DNA of 64,000 nucleotides, taken from the NCBI GenBank assembly GCA_020796225.1, contig CM036755.1, forward strand, positions 58,857,152-58,921,151, given 5' to 3'. The stretch comes from Arion vulgaris. Taxonomy: Eukaryota; Mollusca; Gastropoda; Stylommatophora; Arionidae. How positions within the stretch are numbered: position 1 is the stretch's first letter; each line of letters begins with the position of its first letter. The notes beneath the pieces are model-generated. The model saw nothing but the letters and a program-made list of their open reading frames with translations, did not search any database and was not told the origin of the DNA. This document shows positions 52,286 through 63,053 of the stretch, piece after piece. The translations under genes were made by a program, and so were the position numbers.

Positions 52286-52530
52286 TGAAAATTGTGGCAT
52301 ATCCTTTACAGGATGTAGCTATTAACCCCAGCAAAGAAGTCGCTGATTTTCTAGGCACCACTTATGCATTTAGTAGTGTGATTGTGCTTTCTGAACAGTG
52401 AAGTCTATTTTTACCGTTTGTAAAAATCCCGCGGAAACTAATTTACTGCCAAACTTGCCCACCACGGAGGTTGAACCAGGTATGCTTGGGTTGTAATAAT
52501 AGCATACTACCTTCAAAGAAAATGGCCTTG
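52285..52530 (-). mobile_element. tRNA-derived SINE E copy
   Basis: GTGGCATATCCTTTACAGGA, GATTTTCTAGGCACCACTTA, CTTTCTGAACAGTGAAGTC, AAACTTGCCCACCACGGAGG, TTGAACCAGG (inverse B-box). Abuts the LINE F1 5' truncation point. Confidence 0.8.
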
Positions 52531-53065
52531 AAAACCCTAACAGTAATATGGAATCAATCTCTACATTGTCCATATTAACAAACCGTTAACCTCCGTATTC
52601 TCCCAGAGGTTCACTTACTTTAGGTAGAGGGTAATTTCTGTTTTCTAAACGTCTAGAAACCCTAAAAATAGACTATGACCTATTGGTCGATATTCTAACC
52701 AATTGGTGATACGTGATATTTTAACTGCGATCTTCCAAAACACACTATAAAACTACTTGATGAAATAAATATAATTAATTACCCGCTGACATATAGTTGA
52801 TTCTGCCGTCGACAATTCTCCAAGATCAAAAGAGCGATGTACGAGTCACGTTTGTCAAGAAGTACATAAATTTGACTCAAGAAAACATAATTCCAAACCA
52901 GTTCAGGTAAAATATGTGGTGCGGCTTTGTTTTAAGTTTATTGTTCTACAGACTTGAGTACTAGAAATAGAGCATAGCGTCAACATATTCAGTGACTGGG
53001 GAGAGCAGGTAGGACAAAATAGCAGCAGGGAGGTAGGGAACATTTAAAGCTATCATGGTTATAAG
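52531..53065. other. No recognised gene
   Basis: Nothing assigned. Confidence 0.4.
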
Positions 53066-53069
53066 ACTT

Positions 53070-53460
53070 GAGGCACCAAAGTTAGTTGAACTGTGACCTC
53101 CAATAACATTTGACCTGCGGGCTCTGGTAAAAATTATATCAAATAAGACCACAACTGTCTCGTGATCCTCGCATTCCAGTAATTTTGTACATAAATTAAT
53201 TCATTTTAAAAACAATACAACATGCTAAATCAAGGTTATATTATGTTACACAATCAGTTTCACAGTAAGGAATATCAGTATTATTGAACATTTTTCACCA
53301 GTAAATAACCATAAACGCATAGAAATGAGTAAGATTGTAAAAAAAGCGAACAGTGGTCTATCAAATAAATATAAAAGTCATCCCCCCATCAAACAGAAAT
53401 TTCCGATTTGTTGGCTAAGCTATTCGGCCTTTTGTTACCGTGGGCTGCGGTTGAACCTAT
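53070..53460 (+). mobile_element. Dispersed repeat J, copy 3
   Basis: GACCTGCGGGCTCTGGTAAA, AAGACCACAACTGTCTCGTG, CTCGCATTCCAGTAATTTTG, AACATGCTAAATCAAGGTTA, AAGGAATATCAGTATTATTG, and at the far end GGGCTGCGGTTGAACCTATA, which matches the inverse of 37190. The longest J copy; no frame or terminal repeats recognised. Confidence 0.75.
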
Positions 53461-53479
53461 ATCCAACGATATCGTCTTT

Positions 53480-53820
53480 ACCTTTGACCCTTAGAGAGGC
53501 ATAGGTCCGCAACCAAGGCGTTCCAATTCCTTCTATCCAAGGCCATCCTTTACAGATCTCTCTACTCTATCCTTATTATCTTACATTCCGTCTCTAACTT
53601 CCGTCTCCAGGTGTGTCTGCGTCTTCCCTTACCTTTATTACCCCAGGAAGGGGGTTTCCATCGGAGAGCTTGTCTCGTGATGCTGTAATGGGGTCTCCTC
53701 AGTGCGTGTCATATCCATCATCACTTTCTGCCTTTATCTCTTGTTCTACTTACCGTTGTCCCGTTCTATCCCACAGTTCCCTGTTTGTGGTACTGTCATA
53801 TCATATCCAACGAATTAGTT
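53480..53820 (-). pseudogene. LINE F3-like C-terminal fragment
   Basis: Minus strand frames: RHALRRPHYSITRQALRWK, PLPGVIKVREDADTPGDGS with a frameshift, then a W.RR.LE-like block and RMALDRRNWNALVADLC. It fits GHTLRR...ITRQAL-W-P and R..W...V..LC. Related to 20700-21085. Confidence 0.7.
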
Positions 53821-53821
53821 A

Positions 53822-54080
53822 GCTTCTTCTTCTTCTTTGCGTTCGTTCTTTACGACCAATTTTAATCACTCTTTGTGATAAGTTTGATCTTTGCCAAGAA
53901 TGTGTATACGTTGCACATTGATTAGGTAGGCCCCTAAACGCATAGAATTCTACACGTTTAGGACATGTGCATCCGATTTCAGCCAAACCTCCTTACTCGC
54001 CTCTTACGACATGCGTGGCAGGTAACAGTGGTTCTATTCTTTACACCTCAAATTTGAGCCCTGGTAACCACTCAGACGAT
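53822..54080 (-). mobile_element. SINE family B copy, full length
   Basis: CTTCTTCTTCTTTGCGTTCG, TTTGATCTTTGCCAAGAATG, AGGCCCCTAAACGCATAGAA, TCGCCTCTTACGACATGCGT, GGCAGGTAACAGTGGTTCTA, head CCCTGGTAACCACTCAGACG. Confidence 0.9.
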
Positions 54081-54129
54081 TGTACAGCTTAAAATTACCT
54101 GTACAATCAAAAATGGATGCCTGTGGAGC

Positions 54130-54440
54130 AGAGTGTGGAGGCTAATGGAATTAAAGCCGAAGGATTCATTACACTGGGTTTTACCACACATGGCTCAGTC
54201 CCTCTCCGCAGAAATGGCACACACCCTGTCGATAGCATTGCACAAAGCACGATCTCCGTAGCTCCGACAACAACTGCATGTCTTGTGTTCAAGAGTGCAT
54301 CGCTGGGAAAAAATGCGCTCATGAACACAAGAGTTGTGAGTTTATTCCCACACTCGACGTTCCACACATGAGGAAAGGAATTGGTCTTCCTACCGCCCGC
54401 ACACTAGTGTCTAGAAATATTAAGTGAAGTGGCTTCATAA
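54130..54440. mobile_element. SINE D (minus) joined to SINE F (plus)
   Basis: 54160-54265 (TTCATTACACTGGGTTTTAC, CTCCGCAGAAATGGCACACA, TTGCACAAAGCACGATCTCC) is antisense D. 54300-54440 (CACAAGAGTTGTGAGTTTAT, TCCCACACTCGACGTTCCAC, CTAGTGTCTAGAAATATTAA) is sense F. The D head is replaced by F at the ATGCGCTCATGAACACAAG junction, so this is a chimera or a nested insertion. Confidence 0.7.
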
Positions 54441-54479
54441 CTTAAGTTCATAGTTTAATTAAATTGTAAGACAACATCG

Positions 54480-54980
54480 ACAATGCAATACAACAGAGAA
54501 TGCAATGCAACAGAGAATGCAACACAACGGACACAATGTAATACAACAGAAAATGCAATACAACGGACACAATGTAATACAACAGAGAATGCAATACAAC
54601 AGAGAATGCAATACAACGGACACAATGTAATACAACAGAGAATGCAATACAACAGACAATGTAATACAACAGAGAATGCAATACAACAGACAATGTAATA
54701 CAACAGAGAATGCAATACAACAGACAATGTAATACAACAGAGAATGCAATACAACAGACACAATGTAATACAATGTAATACAACAGAGAATGCAATACAA
54801 CAGACACAATGCAATACAACAGAGAATGCAATACAACAGAGAATGCAATACAACAGGGACAATGTAATACAACAGGGACAATGTAATACAACAGGGACAA
54901 TGTAATACAACAGGGACAATGTAATACAACAGAGAATGCAATGCAACAGACACAATGTCATACAACAGGGACAATGAACA
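54480..54980. repeat. Compound short tandem array (17-18-bp words)
   Basis: Words AATGCAATACAACAGAG, AATGTAATACAACAGACAC and AATACAACAGGGAC alternate in 17-19-bp steps. The long Cys/Leu/Val-rich minus frames are artefacts. About 28 units by eye. Confidence 0.92.
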
Positions 54981-54984
54981 GCGA

Positions 54985-55600
54985 CAGATATAAGGGAAAA
55001 CAGTAAACACAATGTAAAAAATCAAGATAATCTTCTGTACAAATGCATACTATGTATTTCAACTTGCTAACCTCTCTTAATGTAGTCATTTGAAACTGAT
55101 TCTAAGCACATTACGTAGCATGCTTATCTCCCTACAGTCCCTCTGTACAAAGTCCTTCATTCTCTGTTGTACAGCTTATATTTAACAGCTTTCCTAACAG
55201 CTCTTCCCTTTCTGATCAATTCTAAAATGTAATGATAGATTCGTCTTCGGTCAATTCTGTCGTAAACTAATCAGAGGCGTTTCAGGGTTGTGACTCCCAC
55301 TCGCTGACCAGATTGAGAGAGATCAGCGTTAATATTAGTGCAGCCCGAAAATAACGACATACAAAATATGCAAAGAGATTGATTAATCAACATCGAACTG
55401 GCGTGTTGGGCCACTGGTTTCTGCTGGATTTGTTAAGGTGGGATGGGAGCACAAATGGACGTGTCCGGAGTGCTAAGATGATAGCCATTACATAACTGAT
55501 AACTGCTCGCAGGTAAGTGGTTTCTGCTCAATCCGAAATCAACAATGAAACTCTCTTGAAACTTCTCTTTGTTATTGTCGGATTACCGCAATGTCACTTC
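54985..55600. other. No recognised gene
   Basis: Nothing assigned; possible decayed LINE words near 55140-55260 are too weak to call. Confidence 0.4.
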
Positions 55601-55602
55601 AT

Positions 55603-56115
55603 AATAATCTACTTGGCTTCTGTCTGATTGCGTAAACAAAGTGTTCAACTCTCCATAATAATCTTCTTGGCTTCTGTCTGATTGCGTAAACAAAGTGTTC
55701 TACTCTCTATAATAATCTTTCTGTCTGATTGCGTAAACAAAGTGTTCTTCTCTCTATAATAATCTACTTGGCTTCTGTCTGATTTCGTAAACAAAGTGTT
55801 CTACTCTCTATAATAATCTTTCTGTCTGATTGCGTAAACAAAGTGTTCTACTCTCTATAATAATCTTTCTGTCTGATTGCGTAAACAAAGTGTTCTTCTC
55901 TCTATAATAATCTACTTGGCTTCTGTCTGATTGCGTAAACAAAGTGTTCTTCTCTCTATAATAATCTACTTGGCTTCTGTCTGATTGCGTAAACAAAGTG
56001 TTCAACTCTCTATAATAATCTTTATGTCTGATTGCGTAAACAAAGTGTTCTACTCTCTATAATAATCTTTCTGTCTGATTGCGTAAACAAAGTGTTCTAC
56101 TCTCTATAATAATCT
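55603..56115. repeat. Tandem array of 42- and 54-bp units, about 11 copies
   Basis: All units share TCTGTCTGATTGCGTAAACA, AAGTGTTC and CTCTCTATAATAATCT; the longer type adds ACTTGGCTTCTG. Long and short units are interleaved. The minus frame is an artefact. Confidence 0.94.
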
Positions 56116-56264
56116 AGACGGATTTATCTTAGTTTTTCTAGCTGCTATTTACGCTAGTCTGGGTGTTGTTATATACAAATATTGTGAGCAAAGAATGATA
56201 AGGAATGAAGAAGTAGCAGAAATGATCAAAAAATTAGTAAAAGTAGGCAATGATGTTGGATGCA

Positions 56265-56410
56265 AATGGTTAAAAAACCAGAGAGCGACCTAAGGAGACC
56301 CTGAAACGAACTTTCCTGCGAGAGGTAGGAAATATCGGTCTAAGTTCCATGGTGGAGATGCTGTATGGAGAAATTACTTGCAGGCCCTATGTAACGTATA
56401 ACAAATTATT
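56265..56410 (+). pseudogene. LINE F3 terminal fragment
   Basis: CGACCTAAGGAGACCCTGAA, ACGAACTTTCCTGCGAGAG, AATATCGGTCTAAGTTCCAT, then a deletion, GTATGGAGAAATTACTTGCA, GGCCCTATGTAACGTATAAC, ATTATTATTATA tail. Nearly identical to 10605-10775 apart from a deletion of the ERVAQDRS segment, so close in age. Confidence 0.88.
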
Positions 56411-56574
56411 ATTATAAAGACTGGTAGTCTCTAATTGGTTTCTGAACTCAAAATGTATCTTTCCAGACAGAACTATAGGAGCTCAACCTCTCCCGGCAGA
56501 TATCGACTAGTATGCAAAAGTAGCGAAAGACAATATGTACAAAGCGCACACAAGACTTTGTTCTATAAATGTAT

Positions 56575-56990
56575 TTTTATCCGAAGCTGGAGTATTTTTA
56601 TTTCGAAGCTGGAGTATTTTTATCCCGAAGCTGGTGTATTTTTATTTCGAAGCTGGAGTATTTTTATCCCGAAGCTGGAGTAGTTGTATCCCGAAGCTGG
56701 TGTATTTTTATCCCGAAGCTGGAGTAGTTGTATCCCGAAGCTGGTGTATTTTTATCCCGAAGCTGGAGTAGTTGTATCCCGAAGCTGGTGTATTTTTATC
56801 CCGAAGCTGAAGTAGTTGTATCCCGAAGCTGAAGTAGTTGTATCCCTTAGCTGGACTATTTTTATCCCTTAGCTGGAGTATTTTTATCCCGAAGCTGGTG
56901 TATTTTTATCCCGAAGCTGGTGTATTTTTATCCCGAAGCTGGTGTATTTTTATCCCGAAGCTGGTGTATTTTTATCCCGAAGCTGGAAGG
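56575..56990. repeat. 22-bp tandem array, about 19 copies
   Basis: Unit TATTTTTATCCCGAAGCTGG plus AG/TG. Variants TAGTTG for TATTTT and TTTCG/CCTTAG for CCCGAAG. Alternate units in the middle form a 44-bp two-type pattern. Confidence 0.95.
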
Positions 56991-57104
56991 TAAAACAGGA
57001 TTTGAGAGACGAGCATGAAGAAAACTGTATATTAGTCATCACCCCTTTCTCTTTACTTATTGTACAGTCACCGCCATTAGAGATAAAGCATTCATAAGTT
57101 CATC

Positions 57105-57385
57105 TTCTATCAACGCTACATATCGACCACTTGTTAAACACTTTTTGTGATTTCTATGTGATCCAAGCTTAAGAGCGAGTGTACGTTGTGCCAGTTATGA
57201 ACCTACAAGTAGGCCAGCACATCCGATTTCTGCGAAGCCTTTTATTTACTAGGGTAGCTTCGCTAGGCCACTACCTTACTCGCCTTTTATGACATGCCTA
57301 TGTACGCTCTCAGATCACAGAAAGATCTCAAAGAGTGGTTTAATATGTGGTCGATATGGGACGTTCAAAGAAGAAGAAGATGATG
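57105..57385. mobile_element. Head-to-head pair of SINE A fragments
   Basis: 57105-57300 is antisense A (CGCTACATATCGACCACTTG, TAGGCCAGCACATCCGATTT, CTCGCCTTTTATGACATGCC). From 57303 a sense tail segment follows (CTCTCAGATCACAGAAAGAT, CAAAGAGTGGTTTAATATGT, GGTCGATATGGGACGTTCAA, AGAAGAAGAAGATG). The 57105-57160 and 57325-57385 segments are inverted copies, so the region could fold back. Confidence 0.82.
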
Positions 57386-57399
57386 AAGCACATCTTGTA

Positions 57400-57560
57400 C
57401 AATATGGATTGTACATTTGAGGACAAGAATGAGGAATGTGTGTAACCATCAAGACAAGATGTCAGCACAGATACATTCGTCATCTCCTGAGGGGACTGAG
57501 CACCTCGATGTCTGACCTGAGTGATGTAGCGTAGATAAGGTAACCAATAATCAATCCTAT
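57400..57560 (+). pseudogene. LINE F8 3' end
   Basis: GGACTGAGCACCTCGATGTC and GGTAACCAATAATCAATCC match the 3' end of the F8 insertion at 63690-63757 (GAGACTGAGCACCTATGGGT, ATAACCAATAACCAAT). Upstream words are similar but decayed. No usable frame. It abuts a T/C tract and then the 36-bp array. Confidence 0.72.
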
Positions 57561-57584
57561 TCCTCCCCCTCCCTTTTTTTTTTT

Positions 57585-58775
57585 TGTGAGATTCTTATAC
57601 CAATCTCCATCCATTTTCTTGTGTAGATTCTTATACCAATCTCCATCCATTTTCTTGTGTAGATTCTTATACCAATCTCCATCCATTTTCTTGTGTAAAT
57701 TCTTATACCAATCTCCATCCATTTTCTTGTGTAGATTCTTATACCAATCTCCATCCATTTTCTTGTGTAGATTCTTATACCAATCTCCATCCATTTTCTT
57801 GTGTAGATTCTTATACCAATATCCATCCATTTTCTTGTGTAGATTCTTATACCAATCTCCATCCATTTTCTTGTGTAGATTCTTATACCAATCTCCATCC
57901 ATTTTCTTGTGTAGATTCTTATACCAATCTCCATCCATTTTCTTGTGTAAATTCTTATACCAATCTCCATCCATTTTCTTGTGTAGATTCTTATACCAAT
58001 CTCCATCCATTTTCTTGTGTAAATTCTTATACCAATCTCCATCCATTTTCTTGTGTAAATTCTTATACCAATCTCCATCCATTTTCTTGTGTAGATTCTT
58101 ATACCAATCTCCATCCATTTTCTTGTGTAGATTCTTATACCAATCTCCATCCATTTTCTTGTGTAAATTCTTATACCAATCTCCATCCATTTTCTTGTGT
58201 AGATTCTTATACCAATCTCCATCCATTTTCTTGTGTAGATTCTTATACCAATCTCCATTCATTTTTTTGTGTAGATTCTTATACCAATCTCCATCCATTT
58301 TCTTGTGTAGATTCTTATACCAATCTCCATCCATTTTCTTGTGTAAATTCTTATACCAATCTCCATCCATTTTCTTGAGTAGATTCTTATACCAATCTCC
58401 ATCCATTTTCTTGTGTAGATTCTTATACCAATCTCCATTCATTTTCTTGTGTAGATTCTTATACCAATCTCCATCCATTTTCTTGTGTAAATTCTTATAC
58501 CAATCTCCATCCATTTTCATGTGTAGATTCTTATACCAATCTCCATCCATTTTCTTGTGTAGATTCTTATACCAATCTCCATCCATTTTCTTGTGTAGAT
58601 TCTTATACCAATCTCCATCCATTTTCTTGTGTAGATTCTTATACCAATCTCCATCCATTTTCTTGTGTAGATTCTTATACCAATCTCCATCCATTTTCTT
58701 GTGTAGATTCTTATACCAATCTCCATCCATTTTCTTGTGTAGATTCTTATACCAATCTCCATCCATTTTCTTGGT
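57585..58775. repeat. 36-bp tandem array, 33 copies
   Basis: Unit AGATTCTTATACCAATCTCC plus ATCCATTTTCTTGTGT. Copies are almost identical; recurrent variants are AAATTC for AGATTC and CCATTC for CCATCC. Both strands are open over the whole array (428 codons minus, 12-residue period HKKMDGDWYKNL; 415 codons plus). There is no codon-level constraint visible and I treat it as non-coding. Confidence 0.95.
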
Positions 58776-58779
58776 GGTC

Positions 58780-59600
58780 CTTTTTTTTAATATTCCCTGT
58801 CGGTTCCAGATCAGGAATATCCTTTTTTTTTAAACGCGAAACCGATACGCGAAACGTAAAGAATGAAAACTGCATTCATTGGCAAACCAAGAATGATCAA
58901 ACTTGGAACGAAATATCATTACGTGGTGCGCATGCTGTTATCTATTTCAAGATTACTGATCAAATACTGTTTTTTCTTTAGGAAACTATTACTAATGACT
59001 TTTAAATCCTCATTGGCGCGTACTCTGTATCGCGAGATGAGGCCTGCTGAGCGTTCTCAGCTCAATCAAATACATGTTGCCAGCTGGTCTGTGATTGTCG
59101 TTACGGTGAAATGTTAGACATTCCCAGCCGTTAACACAGACAATCAATATGTCGTGATAAGTGTATAGCCTTCTTGTAGTCTTGGAAAACAGGATGATAC
59201 GACTTGTCAGCAAAAAACACATGCGATTAGTGAGTCCAGAAATGTGAGGAGTGTGTACGAAAAAAAACTAACCAGAAAGTAAAAATCATGGGATTGATGC
59301 GACTTGTTATAGGAACAGACTCAATGAAAATGCTTAGAAGAATTTATACTGACAAGTTTGGCAATGAATGAATGAGTAAACAACATTTAGAAGTCCTGCT
59401 TCGAGAAATGATCTTGATTCTGCAACAGGTGGACATGAAGTAGAGAAAGAAAATGAAGGTGTAGAGTTTAGTTTAGTTTAGTTCAGTCATCAGATCCTCA
59501 TTACTGCACGTAGAACCAATTAGTCCATAAGTGCTCCGATCTCCTCCTCAGTATGTCTCTCAGCGTGTGACGACTAACGACACCGGTTCTTTGTTGTTTT
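58780..59600. other. No recognised gene
   Basis: T-tracts at 58783 and 58823; otherwise unassigned. Confidence 0.4.
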
Positions 59601-59607
59601 ACTATTC

Positions 59608-59996
59608 TTGTTTTGTTACAATCATAGCGTTCTTGGTCTAGCTACATCACATTCGATGAAATCAATGAAAATTTGGTGTGTGACATTTGACCGTAGCCTG
59701 TGTTTCCGGGAACATGTTGAGTATGTCATTGTCAAGGCACGTAAAGGTTTAGCGGCAATGAGAGTTATGGCGGCTGCTAATATCGCGCAACGGCTGCTTG
59801 TCATCCTGTATCAGACGCTGGTTCTTTCCAATTGAATATGCAATGTCCTCATTGTTAGTAAAACGCAAATCGAAAGACTGGAGAGAATACAGAATGAAGC
59901 TATGCGTATCATCCTTGGTTGTACACGGGATACACCCTGTGTGGCGATGGGGTTTCTCCTGGATTTCCCGACCATGGAGTGTAGATTATTGTGATT
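59608..59996 (+). pseudogene. LINE F8-type reverse-transcriptase thumb fragment
   Basis: One frame with a single internal stop: TFDRSLCFREHVEYVIVKAR, KGLAAMRVMAAANIAQRLLV, ILYQTLVLSN-stop-ICNVLIVS, KTQIERLERIQNEAMRIILG, CTRDTPCVAMGFLLDFPTME, CRLL-stop. This is the region between the polymerase active site and the RNase H domain in RNase H-bearing non-LTR ORF2 proteins. The good preservation suggests a fairly recent copy; both ends are cut. Confidence 0.85.
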
Positions 59997-60328
59997 TCTT
60001 TGTGTGCAGGCCTGATTTAAAACATCCTAATTGTGTTTTCTTCGCTTTCCATGGAAGAATTTTCAGCATTCTTCTGTAAAACCACATCTATGTGGCTTCC
60101 AATTGTCGTTTTGATTGTATGTTCATTTTCCATGTTTCGCTGCCATTAGACTCTTTAGCTTACCAGAAATAGATAACTTTTACAGACGACATTTTCACAC
60201 AGAAACGTGAATCGGATAAACAAGAAATGATCAAAAAAGCACAAGTAAAAGAAAGAGTACATCTATTTTTCAACGAAATCATTTAAGTAGAAAAAATATT
60301 ACAAGATAAATATTAAACAATAGACTAA

Positions 60329-60568
60329 GACACAGTCAGAAAAATAACACCCAGATATATTTTTATAGATAACACTCTCGTGAATGTCGATACTAAAGAA
60401 GAATGTATGAAGAAATTACAGATTATACTTCAATGCAAATTACAACATAAACAAGAAATGAATGAGAACATTAAAAACTCTGGCGTTCTTCTTGAAATAG
60501 TTCAAAGAGCAGTGAATAAAGAGCACCAAAAATGCTGGATTTTTTTTTATAAGACAGATATCACATGA
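60329..60568 (+). other. Unrecognised open frame
   Basis: Frame from a stop at 60326 to the stop at 60566. Contains VRKITPRYIFIDNTLVNVDT, KEECMKKLQIILQCKLQHKQ, EMNENIKNSGVLLEIVQRAV, NKEHQKCW. The residue mix looks more protein-like than neighbouring chance frames. I recognise no family, and upstream frames (IKKAQVKERVHLFFNEII) are broken by stops. Possibly decayed retroelement coding sequence. Confidence 0.25.
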
Positions 60569-60569
60569 A

Positions 60570-61003
60570 GGAAAAAACTATTTTTGTTTCTACTTTTTTA
60601 GATTTTTATACACCTTTGTTTACTTTTTTTGTATTTTATATTATAATGATGGTGAGAAGAAAAACAAAAGCTATCTAAAGATTCTCCTTCATCTTCTTCT
60701 CTTCCACCATTTACTTCTTAAAAACAAAAGCTATCTAAAGATTCTATTTCTTCTTCTTCTCTTCTACCATTTACTTCTTTATAGAAGTGTTGAGGATACA
60801 CATTAGAAATAAATGGTTCATGTATTTTCAATAACCTCTTCGTTCTTCTGAGCTGATTAACTGGCTCCCAGTATTTGTTAAGATGACGCAAAGCCAGTAC
60901 ACTGGCTTATTTCAGTATGTATTGTACTATTAATATGTCCGGAGCTAGAACACATTACATAGTGAAAGGGGTTAATAACTGTGGGTTAGTAACAATTTAG
61001 AGG
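60570..61003. other. Duplicated LINE F5 3'-end segment
   Basis: At 60690-60790 TTCTTCTTCTCTTCCACCAT, TTACTTCTT and AAAACAAAAGCTATCTAAAG, ATTCT occur twice, 60 bases apart; TCTTTATAGAAGTGTTG continues as in F5 at 63070. This is the GAA-tail end of F5, antisense. The rest is unassigned. Confidence 0.6.
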
Positions 61004-61004
61004 A

Positions 61005-61260
61005 GCGCCAGGCCGTATGGATTGGAACGCGTCTCCCATGAGTGAGATGTGTTCAATCCACGGTAAAAGAATGATTTTTTCTGTAGGGCATAACAAAAAT
61101 TCTAACCTGAACAGTTTCGCATCGACTGCACTAACCATCAATCAATCAAGTGCCGTGCCGGGTGGCGTAGGCGATCATGTCTCTCCACATCTGTCTGTCT
61201 CTGGTACAATCCATCAACTCCGTCACCGAACCAGGGCCAAAACATGATTTCAAACCGTCC
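61005..61260 (+). mobile_element. SINE C copy followed by another dispersed fragment
   Basis: 61005-61140: GAGATGTGTTCAATCCACGG (B-box), TTTTCTGTAGGGCATAACAA, ACAGTTTCGCATCGACTGCA. 61140-61260: GGCGTAGGCGATCATGTCTC, TCCACATCTGTCTGTCTCTG, related to 26985 and inverted to 31200-31310. Confidence 0.68.
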
Positions 61261-61377
61261 GGAATTGTATCCTGTTGTTACCATCTAGCTCTCTTCCACT
61301 GTATTTTGTATGTTGTCACCAAACGCACTAGCCATGCTACCATTAAATTCATCAGGCTTTCATCACCCCTGTCTAAC

Positions 61378-61775
61378 ATCATCATCAAATAGCATTGTTC
61401 TGAGCAGAACTTTGCCACGCCAACAGTCCTACGGAATGTATCTCCCTCATATGCCAGGTGTCCAGCCTCTGTACCCGTCATGCTCAAAGCATCAGTTATA
61501 TCCTGAATCCATCTTCTCCGTGATCTTCGCATTCTTCTTTTTGCCGGTAAGCTTCTTTCCATGATGGTTTTCTCCAACCCTTCGAGTCTTCAAGTCCATA
61601 ATACTTCCATTTTTTCTTTCTTATTTGTAGCATAAGCCAGTTCTCTTTGATTTTGAGTTCTTTATGAGTATATCTATTTGTTATCTGTTGATGATATACG
61701 AATGACTCTACTGTAACACTTATATTGGTGTTGTTTTCTTTAGTGAATATATCCATTGCTTCTCATTGTCCTAGT
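61378..61775 (-). pseudogene. LINE F1 C-terminal fragment
   Basis: Minus strand: ELKIKENWLMLQIRKKKWKY, YGLEDSKGWRKPSWKEAYR (shifted), and in another frame MEKTIMERSLPAKRRMRRSR, RRWIQDITDALSMTGTEAGH, LAYEGDTFRRTVGVAKFCSE, QCYLMMM. A full-length tail with one frameshift near 61575; a single-copy reference for the regions amplified at 12-18 kb. Confidence 0.88.
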
Positions 61776-61924
61776 CTGAACTAATGTCATATTTTAAGCG
61801 TTTATCAAAGTGTCTAAGGAACAAGTATTGACTTCATTGCAGTTGGCTGCTCCATATTGCTATATCTGTCCACAATGTTGCTGCGTAAAGCACGATCTCC
61901 TTCGCTCCATCAACATTCCTAGAG

Positions 61925-62065
61925 ATCTCATGAAAATGTCATGGACAAGTTGAGCATGAGCGAAACTAACGCCGGACAACTCACGCATGACGGGGATACC
62001 GTTTTTGTTCATGTAATGGGAGCCACGTTCCGACCTATTCGACTCGCTAAATGATGATGATGATG
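61925..62065 (+). pseudogene. LINE F2-type extreme 3' end
   Basis: VMDKLSMSETNAGQLTHDGD, TVFVHVMGATFRPIRLAK-stop then ATGATGATGATGATG tail. Matches the end of the 49625 copy (NAVMGATFRRGQAT). Short but frame-intact. Confidence 0.78.
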
Positions 62066-62069
62066 AGAA

Positions 62070-62780
62070 TCAATTCTGAATTAAAAGATCGTCTACATAT
62101 GTAGTGAAAATATGATAGCTTGCTTCCATGTGGTGCGTATCCTATTCAGCACGCTTGATAAGTTCTCGTTCATTTATATTACTTCAATTTCTTATTTACC
62201 TCGGTCGTGTCTAATCACAAACGCATTATTGCATAAAGTCAAACTATTTCGAGCAAGAAATATATCATTTGGAAGATGGATTAAGATATCAGGCGTAACT
62301 AAATGATTGTCAGAGATGGAGGCTACATGCTAAGTTAATAACATAATCATTATAAGCAAGAGAAGAGAAGCATTGAAATATATTTCCAACCTGGACGTAC
62401 GTGGCACTGAATGAAAGTATAATATTCATACACAAATAGACACCTCCCTTCATGTGGTATACATTGACACCATTCATTACTTCCTTCTATTCACAATATT
62501 ATTATGAAGTATGAGGTTGCCATTTTGCAGGCAGACTGTGCCAAAAAACTGCAGGTGATCTTAAAGAAGCTGCTCATTTTGTATCTATTAGTTTGTTATA
62601 ATGAGGTTATACAGTTCTTTTTGGTTGCCCTACACTGAAACTGTTGGAGAATTCATTGATTCTGTCATGTGCTGCCCACAGTGACTACATCTGGTTCTAC
62701 TCTGGCAGGCCCAACTATTTTTGTATATATGTTTGTGTCCATATTAGCGGGGTCTTTGTGATGATAGTGTTAAGACGTTC
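62070..62780. other. No recognised gene
   Basis: Short open frames at 62112 and 62644 have no recognisable motif. Confidence 0.4.
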
Positions 62781-62798
62781 ATCTTCTTCTCTTCCACC

Positions 62799-63053
62799 AT
62801 TCTTCTTTTCTTTGCGTTCGTTCTTTACGAGCAATTTTAATCACTCTTTGTGGTATGTTTGATCTTTGCCAAGAAAGTGTATACGTTGCACATTGGTTTG
62901 GTAGGCCCCTAAACGTATAGACTTCTACACGTTTAGGACATGTTCATCCGATTTCAACCAAACCTCCTTAGTCGTCTCTTACGACATGCGTGTAAGGTAA
63001 CAGTGGTTATATTCTTTACACCCCACATTTGGGCCCCGGTAACCACTCGGGTG
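62799..63053 (-). mobile_element. SINE family B insertion with target duplication
   Basis: TCTTCCACC at 62790-62798 and 63054-63062 flanks the copy. The SINE runs from its GAA-type tail (TTCTTCTTTTCTTTGCGTTC antisense) through AGGCCCCTAAACGTATAGAC, GTCGTCTCTTACGACATGCG to the head CCCCGGTAACCACTCGGG. The target is the 3' region of a LINE F5 copy; a 9-bp exact repeat may be part of a longer imperfect one. Confidence 0.87.

Noticed and set aside
54448..55025. Three overlapping 150-188-codon Cys/Leu/Val-rich frames resembling membrane proteins
   Set aside because: All three frames of one strand are open through a short-unit array, which is not compatible with a real gene.
57480..58766. 428-codon minus-strand frame of repeated KKMDGDWYKNLH as a repeat protein gene
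   Set aside because: Created by a 36-bp tandem period; the plus strand is equally open and no start context, promoter or splice structure is evident.
62781..63053. LINE F5 as the partner that mobilises SINE A/B because both end in GAA repeats
   Set aside because: The sequence just upstream of the GAA tails does not match, and simple tails alone are not evidence of partnership.
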